Part shown: positions 8,761 through 15,584 of the stretch, piece after piece
How the letters are laid out: every line of letters begins with the position of its first letter
Numbering within the stretch: position 1 is the stretch's first letter
Source of the DNA: Paracoccaceae bacterium
GTDB taxonomy: Bacteria; Pseudomonadota; Alphaproteobacteria; Rhodobacterales; Rhodobacteraceae
Assembly: GCA_020852535.1 (NCBI GenBank)
Contig: JADZAO010000056.1
Span: 1 to 20,871, forward strand
Direction of reading: 5' to 3'
DNA length: 20,871 bases
Translations under genes and position numbers: made by a program
The notes under the pieces: generated by a model
The model's input: only the letters and a program-made list of their open reading frames with translations
What the model was told of the DNA's origin: nothing
Database searches by the model: none

Positions 8761-9447
8761 CTAGGCGATCAATCTATATCCGCCGCTTTCGGTGACCAGT
8801 AAACGCGCGTTGGAAGGATCGGGTTCAATCTTTTGGCGCAAACGATAGATGTGGGTTTCGAGCGTGTGGGTGGTTACCCCTGCATTATAGCCCCAGACCT
8901 CATGGAGAAGGACGTCACGTGAAACCACAGATTGTTGTGCGTGATAAAGGAACTTTATGATGTTGGTTTCTTTTTCGGTCAATCTGATCTTCTTTTTCTT
9001 TTCGTCCTCTAGTATTTTCTGAGCGGGTTTGAAGGTATAGGGTCCAAGCGTGAATACAGCGTCTTCGGATTTTTCGTGTTGGCGCAACTGTGCTCTGATC
9101 CGTGCGAGCAATACGGGGAATTTGAAGGGTTTGGTGATATAGTCATTCGCGCCCGCCTCTAGCCCCAGAATGGTATCGGCGTCTGAATTATGGCCGGTCA
9201 GCATTAGCACAGGACATTTTACGTTCTGTTTGCGCATCCGCCGGCACAACTCGCGACCGTCGGTATCAGGTAGACCTACGTCGAGTATGATCAGATCGTA
9301 AAGGCCGATTTTGACCTTTTCCATGCCCTCGGTGCCAGTACGTGCTTCAAATACGTTGAAATCTTCGGTCATTACTAGTTGTTCGCTCAGCGCTTCGCGC
9401 AGGTCGTCATCGTCATCGACAAGTAGGATCTTACGCAGCGTGGCCAT
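8761..9447 (-). CDS. OmpR/PhoB-family response regulator, CenR-like
   Basis: This 228-residue DNA-binding response regulator has a receiver domain (about residues 5-120) with an acidic cluster VDDDDD (10-15), phosphoacceptor Asp56 in LIILDVGLPD, Thr84 and Lys106 (TKPFKF). A C-terminal winged-helix domain (about 133-228) contains LTEKE, EVWGYNAGVTTHTLETH and the terminal GGYRL. The VTTHTLETHIYRLRQKIE block and the ANDYITKPFKF context are, from memory, typical of the CenR group. CenR is an essential envelope and cell-division regulator in Caulobacter and Rhodobacter, so I suggest that identity without being certain. Neither possible ATG (9456 or 9447) has a good Shine-Dalgarno; 9447 gives the family-like MATLRKILLVDD start. 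No histidine kinase is adjacent. It is divergent from ribA across about 150 bases. Confidence 0.92.
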   Translation of the reverse strand: MATLRKILLVDDDDDLREALSEQLVMTEDFNVFEARTGTEGMEKVKIGLYDLIILDVGLPDTDGRELCRRMRKQNVKCPVLMLTGHNSDADTILGLEAGANDYITKPFKFPVLLARIRAQLRQHEKSEDAVFTLGPYTFKPAQKILEDEKKKKIRLTEKETNIIKFLYHAQQSVVSRDVLLHEVWGYNAGVTTHTLETHIYRLRQKIEPDPSNARLLVTESGGYRLIA

Positions 9448-9606
9448 GATAACCATTCAATAAATTTCGTTTCTTAGTTTGACACATGCGCCTGTCTTCC
9501 TTTTCTGGCAAGCTTTACGACAGAAACTTCACGCGCTCGTGTCGCTTTGAAGGGCTATGTTTCAATTTCTGGCGCAACGGCTTAGATATGTGAGGAGGAG
9601 AAATCT

Positions 9607-10695
9607 ATGTCGCTGCAACCCACTATTGTCGAACGTCTTGCCCGTGCTCGTGGCGATTTGCGCATGGGCGCTCCCGTGGTACTGACGGGCGAGGGGCAGG
9701 CCATGCTTTGTGTGGCGGTTGAGGCGCTGGGTGCTGAACGTCTGGCGGCATTGCGTGCGCTGGGGTCTTTGGAACTGGCGCTGACCGCCCGTCGTGCTAA
9801 AACGCTGAAGGCACGCGTCTATGATGGTGATATTGCTCGCATTGCCGTGCCGCTGGATGTGGGTACTGAATGGCTGCGTGCCCTCATTGATCCTGCCGAT
9901 GATTTGCGTGTGCCGTTGAAGGGGCCGTTGCGGTCTTTACGCGATGGGACTGCCACTTTGCAGCGCGCTGCGCTCCAGCTGGTTAAATCGGCGCATCTGT
10001 TGCCAGCTGCCTTGCTGGTTCAGGTGCCTCATGGGCTGACGCTGGCGGGCGAGTATGGGCTGACGTTGCTTACCTTGGCAGAGATCGCGCTAGAGCTTTC
10101 TACTGCTTCGCCTTTGCATGATGTTATTCAAGCTCGTCTGCCGATGGTAATGGCGCAGGCTGGACGGTTGCACATCTTTCGCCCTGAGGATGGTGGCGAA
10201 GAGCATTACGCCATTGAGATCGGTTGCCCTGATCGTTCACTTCCCGTGCTTGCCCGTCTGCATTCGGCTTGTTTTACGGGAGACGTTCTGGGTAGCTTGA
10301 AATGTGATTGTGGGCCGCAACTTCGTTCTTCTCTTGCTCAGATGGGAGTTGAGGGTGCGGGGGTGTTGCTTTATCTGAACCAAGAAGGGCGTGGGATTGG
10401 TCTAGCAAATAAGATACGTGCTTATTCCTTGCAGGATCAGGGCTTTGACACGGTTGAGGCTAACCACCGCCTTGGCTTTGAAGATGATGAGCGCGATTTT
10501 CGTATTGGTGCAGGTATATTGCGGCAGATGGGATTTTCGGCAGTGCGGTTGTTGACAAATAACCCAAAGAAGCTGGCGATGATGGAAAGCTGCGGGTTGA
10601 GCGTGGTTGAGCGCGTGCCGCTGCATGTTGGCCAGACCGAGCAGAACGCGGTTTATTTGGCTACCAAGGCCGCGAAATTGGGACATTTGTTATGA
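9607..10695 (+). CDS. ribA: GTP cyclohydrolase II with degenerate N-terminal DHBP-synthase-like domain
   Basis: RibA opens the GTP ring in the first step of riboflavin synthesis. The C-terminal half (about 170-362) is a complete cyclohydrolase II: zinc ligands Cys222, Cys233 and Cys235 in the pattern C-x10-C-x-C, LYLNQEGRGIGLANKIRAY (255-273), DTVEANHRLGF (281-291) and LLTNNPKK (315-322), ending KLGHLL like E. coli RibA. The protein is 362 residues, against about 200 for stand-alone RibA. The first 165 residues resemble the DHBP synthase fold at the start (RARGDLRMGAPVVL), but the acidic DDEDRENEGD-type catalytic loop is replaced by TGEGQAMLC, so synthase activity is unlikely (inference). The ATG has a very strong GAGGAGGAG five to six bases upstream. 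Its stop overlaps the ATG of the downstream pseudogene by 4 bases. Confidence 0.95.
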   Translation: MSLQPTIVERLARARGDLRMGAPVVLTGEGQAMLCVAVEALGAERLAALRALGSLELALTARRAKTLKARVYDGDIARIAVPLDVGTEWLRALIDPADDLRVPLKGPLRSLRDGTATLQRAALQLVKSAHLLPAALLVQVPHGLTLAGEYGLTLLTLAEIALELSTASPLHDVIQARLPMVMAQAGRLHIFRPEDGGEEHYAIEIGCPDRSLPVLARLHSACFTGDVLGSLKCDCGPQLRSSLAQMGVEGAGVLLYLNQEGRGIGLANKIRAYSLQDQGFDTVEANHRLGFEDDERDFRIGAGILRQMGFSAVRLLTNNPKKLAMMESCGLSVVERVPLHVGQTEQNAVYLATKAAKLGHLL

Positions 10696-11150
10696 AGTTT
10701 CAGGATGTTGTAGTCACTTTGTGGGGTGTCTGCTTTGTGGACCTGAGGTTTCATCTGCAAGAACGGCATGACTGACCGTGGGCTAGTTGGACTGCAAGAT
10801 GTCGTTTGGTATCCATTGTGTTTTAGGAATCCTTTATCAGTCTGAACCTTTAACGCTCTTTCAGTTTCCCGATTGGGATTGGTCCGATGCTGTGTTAGAT
10901 TATGGTTTGGTACATATGACGCAGGCGTGTGCTACGGGACTGTGAGTTGTGTCGTGCTAGTAGGCGAGGATTTTTGTGGACTGTGATCTGTATCCGGCAC
11001 GAGATGCGGCGCGTCAGTTTGTGTAGGAATTTTTTAGGCCTGTTTGATCTCGGATCTGCCACCGTATGATGTTGTCTGTGCTGTTGACTCTGCGATTTTC
11101 GGATGTATAAGCTGCGCAATTCTGGTCGAAAGGCTAGGGTTTTTTATTGG
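10692..11150 (+). pseudogene. Probable decayed L,D-transpeptidase (YkuD-like) gene
   Basis: The ATG at 10692 overlaps the ribA stop as ATGA, a typical operon junction, but the frame ends after 27 residues (10775). Fragments resembling the small alphaproteobacterial L,D-transpeptidase family then follow in family order in different frames. DVVVTLWGVCF (first frame) matches the start of the family, and DWDWSDAVLDYGLVH (10871-10915) matches the WSDDP...YNxLV region. ELCRA (10944-10958) matches the RLxRAD region, and FGCISCAILVERL (11098-11136) matches the end with the catalytic Gly-Cys. At least three frame changes and several stops separate them. The remaining span of about 460 bases fits a gene of about 170 codons. 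Intact members build 3-3 peptidoglycan cross-links. The comparison is from memory, without a search. Confidence 0.42.
11084..11111 (+). promoter_or_regulatory. Candidate sigma-70-type promoter for rpsD
   Basis: TTGACT (11084-11089) and TATAAG (11106-11111) are separated by 16 bases. Transcription from here would give a leader of about 120 bases before the rpsD start, containing the hairpins described below. The boxes overlap the end of the suspected transpeptidase remnant, so one of the two readings may be coincidental. Confidence 0.45.
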
Positions 11151-11156
11151 TGTTGG

Positions 11157-11231
11157 TGGACCCCGTAAGGGGAAGCCTGTCGTTCCTCGAAACGGGGAAA
11201 AAGGACAACGCCCTTCACAACTTTGAAGGAG
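11157..11231 (+). promoter_or_regulatory. rpsD 5' leader with hairpins, one covering the Shine-Dalgarno sequence
   Basis: The leader just before rpsD holds CCCC-GTAA-GGGG (11161-11172), a 4-bp GC stem closed by a GNRA-type tetraloop. It also holds a perfect 6-bp inverted repeat CCTTCA (11212-11217) / TGAAGG (11224-11229) with a 6-base loop. The second arm contains the GAAGG of the rpsD Shine-Dalgarno GAAGGAG (11225-11231), so folding would block ribosome binding. CGTT (11181-11184) and AACG (11207-11210) could close a further stem between them. S4 is a known translational repressor of its own operon in other bacteria, which makes feedback control here a reasonable but unproved inference. Confidence 0.45.
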
Positions 11232-11238
11232 ATCAGCG

Positions 11239-11859
11239 GTGACTAAACGCACCTCTGCCAAGCATAAAATTGACCGCCGTATGGGCGAAAACATTTGGGG
11301 ACGCCCGAAGTCCCCTGTAAACAAGCGCGAATACGGGCCTGGCCAGCATGGTCAGCGCCGGAAGAATAAGTTGTCTGACTTTGGTACGCAGCTGCGCGCC
11401 AAGCAGAAACTTAAGGGTTATTACGGTGACCTGACCGAAAAGCAGTTCCGCAAGATCTATGGCGAAGCTGAGCGGCTCAAGGGTGACACTGGCGAAATGC
11501 TGGTAGGCTTGCTTGAGCGTCGTCTTGATGCGGTCGTTTATCGTGCCAAGTTTGTTCCTACGATTTTTGCTGCCCGTCAGTTTGTTAACCACGGTCACGT
11601 ACTGGTGAATGGCAAGCGCGTTAACATCGCGTCCTACCGTGTCAAGGAAGGCGATATGATTGAAGTTCGCCAGAAATCGAAGCAGATGGGTCTGGTTCTG
11701 GAAGCTGTCGCTCTGGCTGAGCGTGATGTTCCCGATTATATTGAAGCTGACCACTCTAAAATGGTTGCCAAGTTCGTCCGTACTCCTAGCTTGGGCGACG
11801 TGCCTTATCCGGTCCATATGGAACCAAACTTGGTCGTCGAATACTACGCGAAGAACTGA
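11239..11859 (+). CDS. rpsD: 30S ribosomal protein S4
   Basis: S4 nucleates 30S subunit assembly by binding the 5' domain of 16S rRNA. The 206 residues are full length: an N-terminal S4 domain (about 1-93; note GENIWGRPKSPVN, REYGPGQHGQRRK and LKGYYGDLTEKQF), then the S4 RNA-binding domain with LLERRLDAVVYRAKFVPT, ARQFVNHGHVLVNG and YRVKEGD, ending EYYAKN. This matches alphaproteobacterial S4. It starts with GTG at 11239, supported by GAAGGAG seven bases upstream and the family start TKRTSAK. It appears monocistronic, with its own promoter, a structured leader and a strong terminator. It is not next to other ribosomal protein genes, as is usual for rpsD in this group. Confidence 0.98.
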   Translation: MTKRTSAKHKIDRRMGENIWGRPKSPVNKREYGPGQHGQRRKNKLSDFGTQLRAKQKLKGYYGDLTEKQFRKIYGEAERLKGDTGEMLVGLLERRLDAVVYRAKFVPTIFAARQFVNHGHVLVNGKRVNIASYRVKEGDMIEVRQKSKQMGLVLEAVALAERDVPDYIEADHSKMVAKFVRTPSLGDVPYPVHMEPNLVVEYYAKN

Positions 11860-11882
11860 TCTGTGGTTCTTGTTCTATAGCT

Positions 11883-11907
11883 GGCCCGCCTTTGTGGCGG
11901 GCCTTTT
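11883..11907 (+). terminator. Rho-independent terminator after rpsD
   Basis: A perfect 8-bp stem GGCCCGCC / GGCGGGCC (11883-11890 and 11896-11903) with the loop TTTGT is followed by TTTT and, after GC, by a second T5 run. It lies 23 bases after the rpsD stop. Confidence 0.92.
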
Positions 11908-12395
11908 GCTTTTTGCGCACTTTGATCTAATTCTTGGTGCACGGAAATTGATATTTAGGATCCTTTTGAACGTGGGTTGTTTGCATCGTGCTGACCGATG
12001 GTCTCAGATGTATTTGGGTCTTGTCTTCGTTTATCGTGATCTTTTTGTGTGATTTGGTTTATTACGCTTTGCAGATTATGATGTTGTCGTTGGAAAAGCG
12101 TTTTTTGTCTTTCTGATGCTGGTCGTTAATCTGCTTATGATCGTTATATTTTGGGGTACTTATTTACTTAAACAGTTCATGAAGGTTGGTGACATATTAT
12201 TCTCTGTCGTTGATGATTGTATGTTAATGTGGCTGATCATTATTTAACGGAAATTTCTGGTTTTAGGTGTGTTGATGACGCTGATGGACTGGCTACAATC
12301 GCTTAACAAATAAGAGGCTGTGACGGCTCGTGGTGATAAACCCGCTGGCTTTGAGCTTGCGCCATCGTTAGAAGCCGTGTGATAGGGGTAGTTTC
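11908..12395. other. Gap between the rpsD terminator and hisC; one weak membrane-like frame and the hisC leader
   Basis: No recognised gene. A 43-residue + strand frame (12116-12247) is hydrophobic at its start (LVVNLLMIVIFWGTYLL), as a single membrane span would be. It has no Shine-Dalgarno and lies in AT-rich DNA, so I do not call it a gene. The last 120 bases hold the candidate hisC promoter and a 20-codon GTG frame (12320-12382) within the presumed leader. That short frame has no histidine run, so a his-type attenuator is not supported. Confidence 0.55.
12272..12299 (+). promoter_or_regulatory. Candidate promoter for the hisC operon
   Basis: TTGATG (12272-12277) and TACAAT (12294-12299) are separated by 16 bases, a good -10 and a fair -35 for the housekeeping sigma factor. 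The resulting leader before the hisC ATG would be about 90 bases. Confidence 0.42.
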
Positions 12396-13481
12396 ATGAC
12401 TGACGCCATCAGACCGCAACCCGGCATCCTTGACATCTCGCTCTATCAGGGCGGGAAGGCCCATGTGGCGGGCGTGCAGAACGCGGTTAAACTTTCTTCG
12501 AATGAAAACCCTTTTGGCCCTTCGGACAAGGCAAAAGAGGCTTTTGCCCGCACCGTCCATTTGTTGCACCGTTATCCCGGAACAGATCATGTTTCGTTGC
12601 GCGAAGCGATTGCTGAAGTCCATCATCTGGATGCAAAACGGGTGATCTGCGGGGTTGGGTCTGATGAGATTATCACTTTCCTCTGTCAGGCTTATGCTGG
12701 ACCGAAGGACGAGGTGGTGTTCACTGAACATGGTTTTTTGATGTATCGAATTTCGGCACTGGCAGTTGGGGCAACTCCTGTCGAGGTCGCCGAACGTGAA
12801 CGTACCACCGATGTTGATGCGATTCTGGCCGCATGTAATCAGCACACCAAATTGGTGTTCATTGCAAACCCCAATAACCCTACTGGAACGATGATTTCTA
12901 TAGCCGAGGTCGAGCGATTGGCTGCAGGTTTGCCCAAGCAGGCGCTTTTGGTGCTTGACGGCGCCTATGCCGAATATGTCGATGGTTACGATGGCGGGCT
13001 GGCCATGATCGAGAGTCGCAATAATGTGGTGATGACGCGGACGTTCTCGAAAATCTATGGTTTGGGTGGTTTGCGGATTGGCTGGGGCTACGGGCCTAAA
13101 GCTATTATTGATGTGCTCAACCGTATTCGCGGGCCGTTTAACTTATCGACCACGCAGCTTGAAACCGCCGAAGCGGCGGTGCGTGATCAGGATTTTGTTA
13201 ACAAGTGTCGTGCCGAAAACGTACGGATGCGCCACTGGCTTTCCGAAGCTTTGGTTGAGCTTGGTGTTTCCTCTGACAAATCGATGGCTAATTTCATCCT
13301 TGCGCGGTTTGCATCCGAAGTCGAAGCTGGTGCTTGTGATGCCTTTCTTCAGGAACAGGGGCTGATAGTGCGCCGCGTGTCGGGTTATAAGTTGCCGCAT
13401 TGCTTGCGGATTACCGTGGGGGACGAGGCCGCTTGTCGCCGTGTTGTCCATGCTGTGGCGCAGTTCAAAGGTGTACAATGA
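12396..13481 (+). CDS. hisC: Histidinol-phosphate/aromatic aminotransferase
   Basis: HisC is a PLP-dependent class I/II aminotransferase that converts imidazole-acetol phosphate to histidinol phosphate. The 361 residues include LSSNENPFGPS (33-43), GVGSDEII (86-93), NPNNPTG (158-164), VLDGAYAEY with Asp188 and Tyr191 (186-194), and TFSKIYGLGGLRIGW (216-230) with the PLP-binding Lys219. A C-terminal arginine in LPHCLRITVG binds the substrate carboxylate. The ATG at 12396 has AGGGG at suitable spacing. Its stop overlaps the ATG of the prephenate dehydrogenase gene by 4 bases. That linkage suggests it may also transaminate prephenate or phenylpyruvate, as known for some HisC proteins (inference). 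No other his genes are in the window. Confidence 0.95.
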   Translation: MTDAIRPQPGILDISLYQGGKAHVAGVQNAVKLSSNENPFGPSDKAKEAFARTVHLLHRYPGTDHVSLREAIAEVHHLDAKRVICGVGSDEIITFLCQAYAGPKDEVVFTEHGFLMYRISALAVGATPVEVAERERTTDVDAILAACNQHTKLVFIANPNNPTGTMISIAEVERLAAGLPKQALLVLDGAYAEYVDGYDGGLAMIESRNNVVMTRTFSKIYGLGGLRIGWGYGPKAIIDVLNRIRGPFNLSTTQLETAEAAVRDQDFVNKCRAENVRMRHWLSEALVELGVSSDKSMANFILARFASEVEAGACDAFLQEQGLIVRRVSGYKLPHCLRITVGDEAACRRVVHAVAQFKGVQ

Positions 13482-14416
13482 CTGCGCCCGTTGTGCCTAT
13501 TTATGACCGTGTGGCTTTTATCGGTCTTGGCCTGATTGCTTCGTCGATGGCGCTGTCGATCCGTCAGTTTGGTTTGGCGCGCGAGATCATCGGCCATGAC
13601 AAATCGGACGAGACGCGGGCGATCGCGCTGGAAATCGGGTTGTGTGATTGCGTCTTCGATACGGCGGGTGCGGCAGTTGAGGGTGCTGATTTGGTCGTGC
13701 TTTGTGTGCCGGTCGGTGCGATGGGTGAGATTGCTGCCGCGATTGCTCCGCATTTAAAACAGGGTGCCTGTGTCACTGATGTGGGGTCTGTGAAGCAGGC
13801 GGTAATTGAGGCTGTGGCCGCGCATATTCCCGCCGGTGTGGTTTTTGTTCCTGCGCACCCCCTTGCGGGAACGGAACATTCTGGTCCACGATCGGGCTTT
13901 GCGACTTTGTTCCAGAATCGTTGGTGCCTCTTGACGCCGACCAAAACCTCGACCCCCGAAGCCACGGCTCGTCTGCGCGCACTTTGGGAAAGGATGGGGG
14001 CAAATGTCGATGAGATGGACGCCGCGCATCACGATCTGGTTTTGGCCGTTGTGTCGCACACGCCGCACCTGATTGCTTATACGATGGTGGGTGTAGCCGA
14101 CCATTTGGGCCGCGTGTCGAACTCTGAGGTGATCAAATACTCTGCTTCTGGTTTTCGTGATTTTACCCGTATCGCCGCATCGGATCCGACGATGTGGCGT
14201 GATGTGTTTTTGACCAACAAGGATGCCGTTCTAGATATTCTTGGACGTTTCACCGAGGAATTGTTTGTCTTGCAACGGGCCATCCGCATGGGAGATGGTG
14301 ACGAGTTGTACGCTTATTTCATGCGCACCCGTGCGATTCGCCGTGGGATTATTGAGGCCGGACAGGATACGGCCGCGCCTGATTTTGGTCGCGTTGTGAC
14401 AAAAAAGGACGGCTAA
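13478..14416 (+). CDS. tyrC: Prephenate/arogenate (cyclohexadienyl) dehydrogenase
   Basis: This 312-residue NAD(P)-dependent dehydrogenase performs the oxidative decarboxylation of prephenate or arogenate in tyrosine synthesis. The N-terminal Rossmann fold shows FIGLGLIASSMA (14-25), VLCVPV (74-79) and TDVGSVK (100-106). The active-site AHPLAGTEHSG (126-136) carries the conserved His127, and SHTPHLIAY (193-201) carries the second conserved His pair. The C-terminal helical domain has SASGFRDFTRIA. There is no ACT or chorismate mutase domain, so it is the single-function type. Whether prephenate or arogenate is the real substrate cannot be read from the sequence. The ATG at 13478 overlaps the hisC stop and has AAAGGTG five bases upstream; a longer frame starting at 13400 is an artefact within hisC. 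Confidence 0.94.
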   Translation: MTAPVVPIYDRVAFIGLGLIASSMALSIRQFGLAREIIGHDKSDETRAIALEIGLCDCVFDTAGAAVEGADLVVLCVPVGAMGEIAAAIAPHLKQGACVTDVGSVKQAVIEAVAAHIPAGVVFVPAHPLAGTEHSGPRSGFATLFQNRWCLLTPTKTSTPEATARLRALWERMGANVDEMDAAHHDLVLAVVSHTPHLIAYTMVGVADHLGRVSNSEVIKYSASGFRDFTRIAASDPTMWRDVFLTNKDAVLDILGRFTEELFVLQRAIRMGDGDELYAYFMRTRAIRRGIIEAGQDTAAPDFGRVVTKKDG

Positions 14417-15268
14417 GTGTTGCCTCTGGCTCTCGCCGCCGTTCTGGCGATTGCAGGCGTGGCGCAGGCCGAGATGACTTTATCGCCTCGTTCGCCGCCG
14501 CGCCCCGCAGTAGGGTCGTCTGTGACCGGCGTTGTTGTAGTTCTCGCGCCAAGTGGTGCAACATTGCGACCTATGCCTCGTCCTGTAAGGATCGCGCGGA
14601 TGTTGCAAACCGAGTCTGTTGCACCCTTGTTGCTGTCGCTTCAATCATTGAGATTGTCTAAGATCCGTCCGATGCCGCGTCCTGCGGTGCTTAGAAATCA
14701 AGTTCCGGCATTGCCGGTTTTGGCTCCCGTGTCGGAATCGGTTCAGTCTGAAAAAAATAATACGACTGACGGTTTTGTTTGTGGTGATCCTGAAATCAGG
14801 GGTGACGAGCTTGCACCGGTTAGATCAAAAGTCAAAGGCTGTGGTATTCTTGAACCTGTGCGTGTAACGTCGATCAACGGCATTTGGCTTCGTGGTCCGG
14901 TCATAGTTGAATGTTCTACTATGGTTGCGCTGAAGAAATGGATTGATAAGGGCATGCGGCCCACCTTTGTTAAAAAGGTGATTGAGTTGCAGATTGCTGG
15001 TACTTACGTTTGTCGCCCCAGCAACAACGTGCGCGGCAATAAGATCAGTGAACATGGGCGGGGCAAGGCTGTAGATATCTCGGCTTTTGTTTTTGCCGAT
15101 GGCAGTGAGTGGACTATTTTAGGCAATTACAACCGTCACATCCGCAAGGCGTACAAGGCAGCTTGTGGTATATTTGGTACTACGCTTGGTCCTGGATCGG
15201 ATGGCTATCACGAAGACCATCTGCATTTTGACACGGTAGGTTACCGCAATGGCCCTTACTGCCGCTAG
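14417..15268 (+). CDS. Extensin-like periplasmic protein with a metallopeptidase-like metal site
   Basis: The 283-residue secreted protein has a signal peptide (about 1-18, ending VAQA), a Pro/Arg/Ser-rich linker (about 20-115) with RPMPRP twice (51-56 and 84-89), and a C-terminal extensin-like domain (about 120-283). The domain carries six cysteines (122, 142, 166, 199, 250, 282), probably forming disulfides. It also carries SEHGRGKAVD (211-220), an exact fit to SxHxxGxAxD of the LAS/M15 zinc peptidases, and EDHLHFD (266-272), which supplies the third histidine. This suggests zinc-dependent cell-wall peptidase activity, not proven for the family. It starts with GTG directly after the tyrC stop, with AAGGA seven bases upstream, so it is cotranscribed with tyrC. 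Confidence 0.88.
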   Translation: MLPLALAAVLAIAGVAQAEMTLSPRSPPRPAVGSSVTGVVVVLAPSGATLRPMPRPVRIARMLQTESVAPLLLSLQSLRLSKIRPMPRPAVLRNQVPALPVLAPVSESVQSEKNNTTDGFVCGDPEIRGDELAPVRSKVKGCGILEPVRVTSINGIWLRGPVIVECSTMVALKKWIDKGMRPTFVKKVIELQIAGTYVCRPSNNVRGNKISEHGRGKAVDISAFVFADGSEWTILGNYNRHIRKAYKAACGIFGTTLGPGSDGYHEDHLHFDTVGYRNGPYCR

Positions 15269-15274
15269 AACAGT

Positions 15275-15359
15275 TTGGGTCACGGACCCAATGGCGCGGG
15301 GCCAAGGTTTATCCTGCTAGACTAGAACGATAGCCACACGTCTAGAGTCTTTGGCCCCG
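15275..15359. repeat. Stacked inverted repeats downstream of the extensin-like gene
   Basis: The first hairpin is TTGGGTC-ACG-GACCCAA (15275-15291, 7-bp stem). It is followed by a nested pair: outer CGGGGCCAA (15297-15305) / TTGGCCCCG (15351-15359), and inner CTAGAC (15317-15322) / GTCTAG (15340-15345). There is no T-run, so a normal intrinsic terminator is not obvious. It sits between the rightward extensin-like gene and leftward clpA, and may end transcription from both sides or mark a structured RNA. Confidence 0.6.
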
Positions 15360-15364
15360 GCCTT

Positions 15365-15553
15365 GTGCTGGTGTTTGAGCGTGCGGTGGGCGTATATTGC
15401 GACAGCATGGCCTTTTATGTTGTGGCGGAGGACGATGTGAAAACGCTGAGAATTTTGCGCGAGTGTGAGTTGATCCCGTTGGTCTATATTGAAGAATGGC
15501 CGGATGTGATCATCATGGAGGGCTGCGCCTATTTAAATGCCACCACCGGCTGA
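15365..15553 (+). CDS. Small hypothetical ORF, unrecognised
   Basis: A GTG at 15365 opens 62 codons; an internal ATG at 15407 would give 48. The product is acidic and mixed hydrophobic (YVVAEDDVKTLRI, LVYIEEWPDVIIMEG), with no transmembrane span, signal peptide or known motif that I recognise. The residue composition looks protein-like and the frame fills the space between the inverted repeat and clpA. No convincing Shine-Dalgarno precedes either start. It may be a small conserved protein, a remnant or chance. Confidence 0.35.
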   Translation: MLVFERAVGVYCDSMAFYVVAEDDVKTLRILRECELIPLVYIEEWPDVIIMEGCAYLNATTG

Positions 15554-15584
15554 GCGAGGGTCAAGGATATAGCTGATAGCTAAA

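Noticed and set aside
11233..11817. 194-codon leftward ORF opposite rpsD
   Set aside because: It lies entirely antisense to the unambiguous S4 gene and resembles no family.
12116..12247. 43-residue membrane-like ORF between rpsD and hisC
   Set aside because: It has no Shine-Dalgarno and lies in AT-rich DNA where a hydrophobic frame arises easily; no homology recognised.
12320..12382. 20-codon GTG ORF in the hisC leader as a his attenuator peptide
   Set aside because: It contains no histidine codons, and the purine-rich stretch before it is only two bases from the GTG, so neither attenuation nor translation is supported.
13400..13477. Upstream extension of the prephenate dehydrogenase to a start at 13400
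   Set aside because: The extra residues are a Cys/Arg-rich translation of the hisC end; the ATG at 13478 has a Shine-Dalgarno and the family start.
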